Assembly: GCA_903928115.1 (NCBI GenBank)
Contig: CAIYPP010000077.1
Location: 1 to 43,607, forward strand
Source of the DNA: an uncultured Planctomycetota bacterium
GTDB lineage: Bacteria; Planctomycetota; UBA1135; GCA-002686595
Direction of reading: 5' to 3'
DNA length: 43,607 bases
The notes beneath the pieces are model-generated. The model did no database searches, was not told the DNA's origin, and worked only from the letters and a program-made list of their open reading frames with translations. The position numbers and the translations under genes were made by a program. Positions 7,661-15,478 of this stretch are shown here, in pieces. Every line of letters starts with the position of its first letter. The first letter of the stretch is position 1.

Positions 7661-10021
7661 ATGTTCGCTCGAACCTCGCGCTCGCTGCGAGGGGCGGCCG
7701 CGCTCGCCCTGCTCGCGGGCCTCGCCCTCGCGCAAGATCCGCTCAAGGACATCAAGGCGAAGGAGCCCGAGAAGCGCTTGGCCGCGATCGTCGCGCTGGA
7801 GTCGAGCGGCGGTGACGGCGCCGAAAAGGCGCTGGTCTCGGCGCTGCTCGACAAGGACTGGGAGGTGGTGGAGCGCGCGGCGGTCGCGCTCGGCAAGGTC
7901 GGCTCGAAGGCGGCGGTTCCGCAGCTCGTGAAGACCGCGCTGGATGCGCCCGCGATGCGGTTGCGCCGCGCCGCAGCACTCTCGCTCCTGCGCATCGACG
8001 CTGCGCGCGCGACGGAGGACCTTGCGAAGCAGACCGCGGGCAAGAACGCGCTCAACGCATGGTCGGCGCTCGCGATCGTGGCCGCGCAGGGCGCCGGCGC
8101 GGAGTCCGACGGCGTTGCGAAGAACCTCAAGAAGTCTCAGAAGTCGAAGGAACTCGACGAACGATTGGCCGCGGCGGGGGCGATCGGCGCGGCGAGCCTC
8201 GAAGACATGGCGGCCTTGCTGACGGGCTACCTCGGCGGAGCCGATGCCGAGCTCGCGTGCGCGGCGCTCGGCGCCGTGGCGGTGCGGCCGGATGCGAGCT
8301 TCGTGCCGCTCTTGGAGGCGGAGCTCTCGAAGGAGCCGCTCGGCGACGTCGTCGAGCGGCGAGTCGTCCGAGGGCTCGCGGCGATCGCGCGCGTCGATGC
8401 GGCGGCTGTGGTCGCGGCGCTCGAGCGTCTCGCGGATGGAAGTCCGCAGTCCGCCGCGCGTGCGATGCGGCTCGCCCGCGCACTGGCTGCGGTCGCGGAC
8501 GCCAAAGCCACCGCCGAGCGCGTGATCGAACGCGGTCTCAGCCACTCGGACTCGGACGTGCGCGCCGCCGCGCTCCACGCGGGCGGTGGGCTCAAGTTGG
8601 AAGCGGTGCTCAAGAAGGCGCGCGAGCTCGCTGCGAAGGACGGGAGCACTCGCGTGCGTCTCGTCGCGCTGCAGGAGCTGCGCGACTCGGTGGGCGACGA
8701 TGCCGTGCTCGGCGTGTTCACGGCGCGACTTGCAGGCGACGCGGACGCCGAGGTTCGCGAGGCCGCCGCCGCGGCGCTCGGACGCAGCCGCAGCGAGCTC
8801 GCGGTCAAGGCGCTGGTTGCCGCGCTCGACGACAAGACCTGGCAGGTCGCCGTGTGCGCCGCGGTTTCACTCGGGAAGACCACGCAGGAAGGCGCCGTGG
8901 CCCCGCTGCTCGCGCTCTCCAAGCACGAGGACTGGAAGCGCCGCGGCGCTGCGATCGTCGGGCTCTCGCATGTGACGAAGTCCGAGGCCGTGCCGGCGAT
9001 CCTTGCGGCGACGGCGGATGGCGAGCCGTCGGTCGCGCTCACTGCGCTCGCCTGCGCGAAGGCTCTCACGAAGCAGGACTTGGGTCGCGACTCTGCGGCT
9101 TGGCTGAAGTGGTGGAGCGAAAACGGCGCGAAGCTGAAGCTCTGGACGCCCGAGGAGCTGAAGGCGCGCCGTGAGAAGTTCGGCTACGCCGTCTCGGTCG
9201 CGGAGGTCTTCAAGGACTTGGATGTGATCGTGCTCGAGAGCCGCGGGGATCAGATCCAGAGCGTGCTCGAGCGCGTCGAGACGGGCGTGGTCGGCGCACC
9301 GCTGGCCAAGGGGAAGGACGCCGTGGAATCGAAGGGCGTGCCCTATCGCAAGACCGTTGCCGGCAAGCACCGCGAGGATGGACTTCAGCCCTTCGGCGTC
9401 TACGTCTCCAACTGCACGGGCGAGGTGCTGCCCGAGGATCTCGAGTGCATCTCGTGGTTCGTGCGGACCGGCGGCTATGTCTTCGGCTCGTGCTGGGCGC
9501 TCGGGGAGACCATCCAGAAGATCTATCCCAACATGGCGAAGTCCGTGCACTTGGAGAACGAGCTCGCCACGGTGAGCGCGGAGCCGATCGCCGAAGGCAG
9601 CCCGTATCTCGCCGGGGTCTTCGATGGCGGCGTCGAGCCGCACTACAACCTCGAAGGTCCGCACATGATCGAGGTCGTCGACCGCGAGCGCTGCGAGGTG
9701 CTCGTCGACAGCCCGCAGTGCGCCGCGAAGTATGGCGTCGGCAACATGACGGTCTGGTTCCGCGCGGGACACGGGCTCGTCTGCGACTCGGTGAACCACT
9801 TCAACAACCAAGGGCTCGTCAACGCGACGTGGCTGAAGGAAGCTGAGCAGCGTCAGGCCTACGCGGTCGATCGCATGGCGATGCCTTGGTCGCAGTGGCG
9901 CGCGACGGCGAGCGAGAAGTGGTGGGGCTCGAACGGCAAGGCGGCCGAGCACGTGTTCGACCGTACCGCGCTCAGCCTCGTCACGAACTTCGTGCGCTCC
10001 AAACGTCAAGAAGAGCTCTGA
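7661..10021 (+). CDS. Exported HEAT-repeat protein with amidotransferase-like C-terminal domain
   Basis: A 786-residue protein. The ATG at 7661 is preferred: GGAAGAA lies 10 bases upstream and the protein then begins with a signal peptide (SLRGAAALALLAGLALAQDP). ATG 7631 is an alternative. Residues from about 25 to 490 are HEAT repeats of the AAVALGKVGSKAAVPQLVK type. From about residue 510 a different domain follows, with DLDVIVLESRG, PFGVYVSNCTGE, WFVRTGGYVFGSCWALGE and WFRAGHGLVCDSVNHF. The layout of a strand, a GG turn and a Cys resembles class-I glutamine-amidotransferase folds such as the DUF4159 and ThuA-like families common in Planctomycetota. Whether the Cys is catalytic is unknown. 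It lies after the toroid gene, with which it probably shares a transcript. Confidence 0.75.
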   Translation: MFARTSRSLRGAAALALLAGLALAQDPLKDIKAKEPEKRLAAIVALESSGGDGAEKALVSALLDKDWEVVERAAVALGKVGSKAAVPQLVKTALDAPAMRLRRAAALSLLRIDAARATEDLAKQTAGKNALNAWSALAIVAAQGAGAESDGVAKNLKKSQKSKELDERLAAAGAIGAASLEDMAALLTGYLGGADAELACAALGAVAVRPDASFVPLLEAELSKEPLGDVVERRVVRGLAAIARVDAAAVVAALERLADGSPQSAARAMRLARALAAVADAKATAERVIERGLSHSDSDVRAAALHAGGGLKLEAVLKKARELAAKDGSTRVRLVALQELRDSVGDDAVLGVFTARLAGDADAEVREAAAAALGRSRSELAVKALVAALDDKTWQVAVCAAVSLGKTTQEGAVAPLLALSKHEDWKRRGAAIVGLSHVTKSEAVPAILAATADGEPSVALTALACAKALTKQDLGRDSAAWLKWWSENGAKLKLWTPEELKARREKFGYAVSVAEVFKDLDVIVLESRGDQIQSVLERVETGVVGAPLAKGKDAVESKGVPYRKTVAGKHREDGLQPFGVYVSNCTGEVLPEDLECISWFVRTGGYVFGSCWALGETIQKIYPNMAKSVHLENELATVSAEPIAEGSPYLAGVFDGGVEPHYNLEGPHMIEVVDRERCEVLVDSPQCAAKYGVGNMTVWFRAGHGLVCDSVNHFNNQGLVNATWLKEAEQRQAYAVDRMAMPWSQWRATASEKWWGSNGKAAEHVFDRTALSLVTNFVRSKRQEEL

Positions 10022-10057
10022 GCGCGGCGCGCGAGTCGAGCCGCGGGGTATGCCTCC

Positions 10058-10894
10058 TTGAACGGGACTCTGCACTACGGGACGTCGAGCTGGTCCGAGA
10101 AGGCGTGGGACGGCGTCTTCTACCCCTCGGGCCTGCCCGCGGCCGAGGCGCTCCCGTGGTACGCGACGCAGTTCCGCACGGTCGAGGCCGACGTCACGTA
10201 CTACCGAGTTCCCGATCGTCGGCTCGTCACCGGCTGGCGGGATCGCACGCCCGATGGATTCACCCTCGCGGCGAAGTTCCCGCGCTCGATCGTTCACGCC
10301 GGAGAGGGCGCGACTCCCGACGGCTCCAAGGTCCTCGTGCGCGAGCACGTCGCGCGCGACCTCGAGCGCTTCCTCGACGCAATGTCGATCCTCGGCCCCA
10401 AGTGCGGACCGCTCGTGCTGCAGCTCCCGTACTTCAATCGCACGGCCTTCGCGAGCGCGGCGGCCTTCCGTGACCGACTCGCGGAGTTCCTGCGCACTCT
10501 GCCGCCGGACTTCCGCTATGGGGTCGAGCTGCGCAACAAGAGCTGGGTCGATGCGTCGATGCTCGCACTCTTGCGCGAGCACCGCTGCGCTCTCGTGCTC
10601 GTCGACCTCGTCTACATGCCGCACCCCGCCGAGCTCGCCGAGCGCTACGACCTCCTCGCCACCGACTTCGCCTACGCGCGACTGATCGGCGACCGCAAGA
10701 AGATCGATTCGCTCACCGACACGCTCGACCACGTCGTCCTCGACCAGTCCGAGCGCTTGGAGCGCTGGGCCGGGCTCGTTCGCGAGCTCCTCGCGCGTGC
10801 CAAGGACGTGTACGTCTATGCCAACAACCATTACGCGGGCTACGCGCCCGACACGATCCGCGACCTCGTCGCGCGCGTGCAGTCACAGCCCTGA
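10058..10894 (+). CDS. DUF72 (YecE-like) TIM-barrel protein
   Basis: A 278-residue protein of the DUF72 family, whose biochemical activity is not established. Seen: LHYGTSSWSEKAWDGVFYP at the N terminus (family: xxGTSGWxYxxWxGxFYP), FTLAAKFPRSIVH, LGPKCGPLVLQLPYF, YGVELRNKSW (family: xAxExRHxSW) and the C-terminal VYVYANNHYAGYAPDT (family: xxVYFNNxxxGxAxxNA). The length is normal. The start is a TTG at 10058: the frame has a stop at 10019-10021 and no ATG before the conserved GTSSW block. The upstream gene ends 36 bases before. Confidence 0.85.
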   Translation: MNGTLHYGTSSWSEKAWDGVFYPSGLPAAEALPWYATQFRTVEADVTYYRVPDRRLVTGWRDRTPDGFTLAAKFPRSIVHAGEGATPDGSKVLVREHVARDLERFLDAMSILGPKCGPLVLQLPYFNRTAFASAAAFRDRLAEFLRTLPPDFRYGVELRNKSWVDASMLALLREHRCALVLVDLVYMPHPAELAERYDLLATDFAYARLIGDRKKIDSLTDTLDHVVLDQSERLERWAGLVRELLARAKDVYVYANNHYAGYAPDTIRDLVARVQSQP

Positions 10895-11063
10895 AGTGGC
10901 CGTGGCGAGCCCCAAGGCGCGCCGTTCGGAGGGCGATTTTGGCGGCTCTTGGGCAGCTTTTTCCGCTCGCGACACGCGCGGCGTCTCCCTCGGCTCGCAT
11001 CTGGAGCGTCCTCGGATTACTCTTGAGGAGTCGGCGGTGCGTCTCAGCGCCCGCCCAGCTCCC

Positions 11064-11333
11064 ATGGGATTCTTCGACCTCTTCAAGAAGCAGGAAGCGC
11101 CGCCCCCGCCGAGCGGCCCCGACGCGGAACTCTCGGCCCTCGTCGCCAAGCTGAAGGACCCCGATCCCAAGGTTCGGCTCGACGCGTGCCAGCGCATCGG
11201 GGCCATGAAGTCCCGCGCGGCCTCCGCGCGGCCCGCGCTCGAGGAGCTGATCGTCGACCCCGACGGCGATGTCTGCCTCGCGGCCGCCGAGGCGATGTCG
11301 CTCATCCTCCGCGCCATCGACACGAAGCGCTGA
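11064..11333 (+). CDS. Small HEAT-repeat protein
   Basis: An 89-residue protein beginning MGFFDLFKKQ. The body ELSALVAKLKDPDPKVRLDA followed by LEELIVDPDGDVCLAAAEAM has the helix-helix pattern of about two HEAT repeats. It has no signal peptide or membrane segment, so it is likely cytosolic. An upstream GTG at 11037 is in frame and has GAGGAG six bases before it (11025-11030). A 98-residue form starting there is therefore quite possible; the ATG is preferred only because MGFFD-type starts are common. The stop codon sits in the loop of a hairpin. Function is unknown. Confidence 0.65.
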   Translation: MGFFDLFKKQEAPPPPSGPDAELSALVAKLKDPDPKVRLDACQRIGAMKSRAASARPALEELIVDPDGDVCLAAAEAMSLILRAIDTKR

Positions 11334-11375
11334 GCGCTTCGTGACCCGAGTCCTTCGAGCCCCGCGGGGTTGAAG
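11321..11375 (+). terminator. Two adjacent stem-loops at the end of the small HEAT gene
   Basis: The first is a perfect 9-bp stem (11321-11329 with 11335-11343) whose 5-base loop contains the TGA stop of the HEAT gene. The second spans 11353-11375: CTTC/GAAG outer pairs, a one-base bulge, then a CCCC/GGGG core. No T run follows either, so factor-independent termination is not proven; they could instead protect the 3' end or slow release. Confidence 0.4.
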
Positions 11376-11443
11376 CGAGGGCGGCGTGCCTTAGGTACGC
11401 TCTCCGCGCCTTCGTTGTCCTGAGCTCGCGCCGTCCCCCCCCT

Positions 11444-11998
11444 ATGAAGCCCGTCGATCGTTCGTCGCTGTTGGATTACGTCACGTACGAAGAGAGCCGA
11501 GAGGCGATTCGCGCGCGCGTGCTCGCGCACAAAGCGCCACGTCGAGTGCACGTCGGCACGTGGCTCACGTTCCTGTTCGAGACGACCGAGACGGCGCGCT
11601 ACCAAGTACAGGAGATGATGCGGATCGAGCGCATCGTCAAAGAAGCCGACATTCGCCACGAGCTCGAGACCTACAACGAGCTGCTCGGGGCCGCGGGCGA
11701 GCTCGGCTGCACGCTTCTGATCGAGATCGACGATCCCGCCGTGCGCGCCGTGAAGCTCGCGGCATGGCTCGATCTGCCCCAGCATGTGTACGCGCGCCTC
11801 GCCGACGGTTCGAAGGTCTACGCGCGCTTCGACGAGCGCCAGATCGGTGAGGATCGGCTCTCGAGCGTGCACTACATCAAGTTCCCCGTCGCTGGCCGCG
11901 CGCCGGTCGCGATCGGCGCTGATCACCCCGACCTGACTGTCGAGACCACGCTCAAGCCGGAGCAGGCGGCCGCGCTGCGCGAGGACCTCGCGGGCTAG
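11444..11998 (+). CDS. DUF3501 family protein
   Basis: A 184-residue soluble protein of unknown function that matches DUF3501. Diagnostic text: LLDYVTYEESREAIRARVLA at the N terminus, then HVGTWLTFLFETTETARYQV and QEMMRIERIVKEADIRHELE, followed by YNELLGAAGELGCTLLIEID and the C-terminal SSVHYIKFPV. In Proteobacteria this family is often found beside rubrerythrin and an Fe-S (GlpC-like) protein; neither is present here. The length is typical. It is preceded by 110 bases with hairpins but no clear ribosome site before the ATG (a C-run precedes it). It ends convergently with the rbfA operon. Confidence 0.85.
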   Translation: MKPVDRSSLLDYVTYEESREAIRARVLAHKAPRRVHVGTWLTFLFETTETARYQVQEMMRIERIVKEADIRHELETYNELLGAAGELGCTLLIEIDDPAVRAVKLAAWLDLPQHVYARLADGSKVYARFDERQIGEDRLSSVHYIKFPVAGRAPVAIGADHPDLTVETTLKPEQAAALREDLAG

Positions 11999-12009
11999 CT
12001 CCTCGGGAT

Positions 12010-12030
12010 CGAGCTCTCGGGCCTAGCTCG
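12010..12030. terminator. Weak inverted repeat between convergent genes
   Basis: CGAGCT (12010-12015) and AGCTCG (12025-12030) can pair across a 9-base loop in the 62-base gap between the convergent DUF3501 and rbfA stops. The stem is only 6 bp and no T run follows on either strand. The position suits termination but the structure alone does not prove it. Confidence 0.25.
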
Positions 12031-12060
12031 AGGGGCCCGCAGCGCCCTCTTCGTCCCTCG

Positions 12061-12588
12061 CTACGCGCGCGGAGCAGGCGGAGCGTCGTCCGACGATTCC
12101 TCAGCGTCTCCCGCGGAGTCCAGCTCGGAATCTTCGTCGGAGTCCTCGGCCTCGAGGTCGTCGGCGACCTCCTCGTACTCGGCCTCCCACTGGCCCTCGG
12201 CGTCGTCTTCGGGGGGCTTGCCGGTCTCGTGGATGACCCGGTCGCGCTCGAGGGCCTTCTTGATGGCGCTGTCGAGCTTTTGGGCCTCTTCGATCGACTC
12301 GTCGAAGACCCAGTGCAGGTGGGGGACCTTGCGCGTCTCGAGGACGCGGGCCACCTGCCGTTGGATGAAGCCGCCCGCCGAGGAGAGCATGTGCTCGGCC
12401 TTGCTGCGCTCGGCCTTTCCGCCGAGCACCGAGTAGAAGACCTTGGCGTGGCTCAGGTCCTTGGACAGCTCGACGCGCGTGATCGTGATCAGCACGTTGC
12501 GCGGGTCGCGCACCTCGAACTCGAGCGCGTGGGCTGCTCGCTCGTGGATGCGGGCTTCGAGCTTGGCGATGGTCCGGGGATTCGCCAT
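12061..12588 (-). CDS. rbfA: Ribosome-binding factor A
   Basis: A 175-residue protein. RbfA binds the 30S subunit during maturation and is needed for late 16S rRNA processing. Residues 1-110 fit the single KH-like domain: RTIAKLEARIHERAA, DPRNVLITITRVELSKDLSH, KVFYSVLGG, and the C-terminal helix text RKVPHLHWVFDESIEEAQKL, where the P-L-x-F-x-x-D pattern is typical. After about residue 125 comes an unusually long Glu/Asp/Ser tail of about 50 residues that most RbfA proteins lack and is probably disordered. It is the last gene of nusA-infB-rbfA, 78 bases after infB, with a hairpin in the gap. No clear Shine-Dalgarno precedes the ATG. Confidence 0.93.
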   Translation of the reverse strand: MANPRTIAKLEARIHERAAHALEFEVRDPRNVLITITRVELSKDLSHAKVFYSVLGGKAERSKAEHMLSSAGGFIQRQVARVLETRKVPHLHWVFDESIEEAQKLDSAIKKALERDRVIHETGKPPEDDAEGQWEAEYEEVADDLEAEDSDEDSELDSAGDAEESSDDAPPAPRA

Positions 12589-12624
12589 GGGGGTGGGGCC
12601 GAGGTGCGGAGCAGGGAGAGCGTT

Positions 12625-12648
12625 GCGGGGCGCCGCTCGGCGCCCCGC
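12625..12648 (-). other. Stem-loop between infB and rbfA
   Basis: A perfect 10-bp GC-only inverted repeat (12625-12634 with 12639-12648) with a 4-base loop lies in the 78-base gap. On the transcribed (minus) strand no T run follows, and rbfA begins about 35 bases later. It is thus more likely a processing or attenuation element, or a partial barrier, than a full terminator. Confidence 0.6.
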
Positions 12649-12666
12649 TGGAACATCGACGCGCGC

Positions 12667-15402
12667 CTAGCTCTTGCCGAGCTTGCGCTTCACCGGAACG
12701 ATCTTGAAGCCCTCGATCACGTCGCCGAGCTCGAACAGATCGAAGTCCTTGAGCGTCACGCCGCAGTCGAAGCCCTCGCGGACCTCGCGCACGTCGTCCT
12801 TCTCGCGGCGCAGTCCGGCGATCGTGCCCTCGTGGACGAGCTTGCCCTTGCGGAGCACGCGCACGCGGTTGTCGCGCTGCACCGCGCCGTCGATGACGTG
12901 CGAGCCCGCGATGGTGCCGAACTTGGACGACTTGAACAGCGCGCGGATTTCGATGTGGCCGGTGAGCTGCTCCGTCATCTCCGGAGCGAGCGTGCCTTCC
13001 ATCATCGTGCGCAGGTCGTCGAGCAGCTCGTAGATCACCTCGTAGGGACGGATCTCCACGTTGAGGCGCTCGGCCGCATCGCGCGCCTTGCTGTCGGTGC
13101 TGACGCGGAAGGCCAGCACGATGCCGCCCGAGGTGCCCGCGAGGTTGATGTCGTTCTCGGTGACGGTGCCGAGGCCCGAGGCCAAGAGCTTGACGTCGAC
13201 CTCGGGGTGGGTGAGACCCTTGATCTGGGCTTCGAGCGCCTGCATCGAGCCCTGCACGTCGGCGCGCAGGATGACGTTGATCGTCTTCTTGGCCTGGTCG
13301 GCGAGGGCCTGCAGGATGTTCTCGGTGGTCGTCTGCTTGCGCTCCGCCATCGACATCTGGCGGTTCTTCTTGCGCCGCTCCTCGGCCACTTCGCGCGCCT
13401 GGTCGAGCTTGGTGACGACGTAGAAGGAGTCGCCGACGCTCGGCAGCTCGTCGAGACCGGTGACCTGCACCGGCATCGACGGACCGGCGGACTCGATCTT
13501 GTTGCCACGGTCGTCGAGGATCATGCGCACGCGCCCGAAGCCCTCGCCCGCGAGGATCACGTCGCCCGTGTTGAGCGTGCCGTCCTTCACGAGCAGGTGC
13601 GCAACGCGGCCGAGGCCCTTCTCGACCTCCGCTTCGAGCACCAGACCCGAAGCCGGGCCCTTGGCGTGGGCCTTCAGCTCGAGCACTTCGCTCTCGAGGA
13701 ACACGCGCTCCAAGAGCTCGTCGACGTTCATGCCCGTCAGCGCGCTGACCTCGAGCATGGCGGTCTCGCCGCCCCACTCCTCGGGGATCAGGCCTTCCTT
13801 CGCGAGCTCCTCGCGCACGCGCTTGGGGTTCGCACCCGGCTTGTCGCACTTGTTGAGCGCGACCACGATCTTCTTCTTCGCGGCGCGCGCGTGGTTGAGC
13901 GCTTCGACCGTCGCCGGCATGACGCCGTCGTCCGCCGCCACGACGAGCACCACGATGTCGACCGCGTCGGCTCCGCGGGCGCGCATGGCCGTGAAGGCCT
14001 CGTGACCCGGGGTGTCGAGGATCGTCAGGGTGTGACCGAGCTTGGTCTTCACCTGATAGGCGCCGATGTGCTGCGTGATGCCGCCCGACTCGCCTTCGGC
14101 GATCTTCGAGCTGCGGATGCGGTCGATCAGCGTCGTCTTGCCGTGGTCGACGTGGCCGAGGATCGCGATCGACGGCGCGCGGATGATCAGCGCCGACTCC
14201 TCGACCTCGGTGCGCTGCTTGACGAAGGCGTTGACGAGCTCGGTCTCGGCCTGCACCTCGTGCACCACGAGCAGCGTCACGCCAAACTCGAGCGAGATCA
14301 GCGTCGCGGTGTCGTCGTCGAGCACCGAGTTGATGTTCAGGAGCCCGAGGTTCTGCTCCATCGCCTTGGCGAGGAGCTGGGTCGTCTTGATCGACATCCC
14401 CTCGGCGAGCTTCTTCACGGTCACCGGTGCTTCGAGCTTGACCTCGCTGCCGGCGAGCGGCGACGCGCTGGCGTCGGTGGGGCGGCCGCGCTGCGCGCGC
14501 GGCGTGGCGGTGGCGCCGCCCGGGGTCGGGCCACGCTTGGAGCGCAGGAAGCGGCCCGAGGCCTGCTCCTTGAGCTGCGAAGCCGTCATTTGACCGCGGC
14601 TGCCGGCGTCGCCACGGACGAGCGCCTTCTTCTTGTCGTGGCCGAGCGTCGGCTGGACGTCCGGAGTGACTTCGTCCTTCGAGCGCAGGCGGCGCGAGTC
14701 GGGCTTCTTGGGCGCGGTGGTGGTCGTGACCTTCGCGAGGTCGACGAAGCCGACGACCTTGCCGGGACGGCGCGCGGCCGGCCGGACGAGGTCGGGGTTT
14801 TCGCCGGGCTTGACGGGGGTCTCGGTCGCCGTCGGCGCGGCGGGGGGCGGGGGCTCCGACGGCGTCTCGAGGCTCGCGGCCGCGGGGCTCGGGTGCATCG
14901 GCTCCGGCTCGAGCGCGATCGCCGGCTCGCTCGGAAGCACCGGGTCCGCCGCGACGGCGGGCTCGGGCTCGACCGAGGACACGGGCGACGGAGCGGGTTC
15001 GGGCTCGACCACCGGAGCGGGCGGCGGGGCGATGGTCGCCGTGGAGGCCGCGGGCTCCGGTGCCGGCTCGACCGCGGGGGCCGGCTCGGGGACGGGCTCG
15101 GAGGGAGCTTCGGAGCCGAGGTCGGCGAGGGTGACCTTCTTCTTCTTCTTCTTGATCACGCCGCCCACGGACGCTTCCGCGGGCTCGGCCGTAGCCGCAG
15201 CCGCCGCCTTGGGCGCCGCCGCGGCCTTGAGGATGCCGTTGGCCTCGAGCGTGCCCTCGGCCTGCAACAGCTGGAAGTCGTCGAGCGTCGAGCTCGCGCT
15301 CTTCACATCGGACATGCCGAGGGCCTTGAGCTTGGCGACCAGCTCTTGGCCGGTCATGCCGTACTCCTTGGCCAACTCGTGGATGCGCTTCTTCGTGGTC
15401 AC
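12667..15402 (-). CDS. infB: Translation initiation factor IF-2
   Basis: A 911-residue GTPase that recruits initiator fMet-tRNA to the 30S subunit. An IF2_N domain is at residues 1-50 (KRIHELAKEYGMTGQELVAK). A long Ala/Pro/Glu-rich linker reaches about residue 240, a second IF2_N-type segment lies at about 320-380, and then comes the G domain: GHVDHGKTTL (G1, about 416), GGITQHIGAY (G2), DTPGHEAF (G3), NKCD (G4) and SAL (G5). Domains II-IV follow and end in VKRKLGKS. Start is GTG 15402, with AAGGA six bases upstream. It sits between nusA and rbfA in the common bacterial order. The linker length and Pro/Glu bias are usual for IF-2 in high-GC genomes. Confidence 0.97.
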   Translation of the reverse strand: MTTKKRIHELAKEYGMTGQELVAKLKALGMSDVKSASSTLDDFQLLQAEGTLEANGILKAAAAPKAAAAATAEPAEASVGGVIKKKKKKVTLADLGSEAPSEPVPEPAPAVEPAPEPAASTATIAPPPAPVVEPEPAPSPVSSVEPEPAVAADPVLPSEPAIALEPEPMHPSPAAASLETPSEPPPPAAPTATETPVKPGENPDLVRPAARRPGKVVGFVDLAKVTTTTAPKKPDSRRLRSKDEVTPDVQPTLGHDKKKALVRGDAGSRGQMTASQLKEQASGRFLRSKRGPTPGGATATPRAQRGRPTDASASPLAGSEVKLEAPVTVKKLAEGMSIKTTQLLAKAMEQNLGLLNINSVLDDDTATLISLEFGVTLLVVHEVQAETELVNAFVKQRTEVEESALIIRAPSIAILGHVDHGKTTLIDRIRSSKIAEGESGGITQHIGAYQVKTKLGHTLTILDTPGHEAFTAMRARGADAVDIVVLVVAADDGVMPATVEALNHARAAKKKIVVALNKCDKPGANPKRVREELAKEGLIPEEWGGETAMLEVSALTGMNVDELLERVFLESEVLELKAHAKGPASGLVLEAEVEKGLGRVAHLLVKDGTLNTGDVILAGEGFGRVRMILDDRGNKIESAGPSMPVQVTGLDELPSVGDSFYVVTKLDQAREVAEERRKKNRQMSMAERKQTTTENILQALADQAKKTINVILRADVQGSMQALEAQIKGLTHPEVDVKLLASGLGTVTENDINLAGTSGGIVLAFRVSTDSKARDAAERLNVEIRPYEVIYELLDDLRTMMEGTLAPEMTEQLTGHIEIRALFKSSKFGTIAGSHVIDGAVQRDNRVRVLRKGKLVHEGTIAGLRREKDDVREVREGFDCGVTLKDFDLFELGDVIEGFKIVPVKRKLGKS

Positions 15403-15478
15403 CCGGATTCCTTGGGACGCTTCTGGCTGCGTTGCGGTGGGGTCGTGGTCGTAGGTGCGGGGCGGTCTGAGGGTGCGC

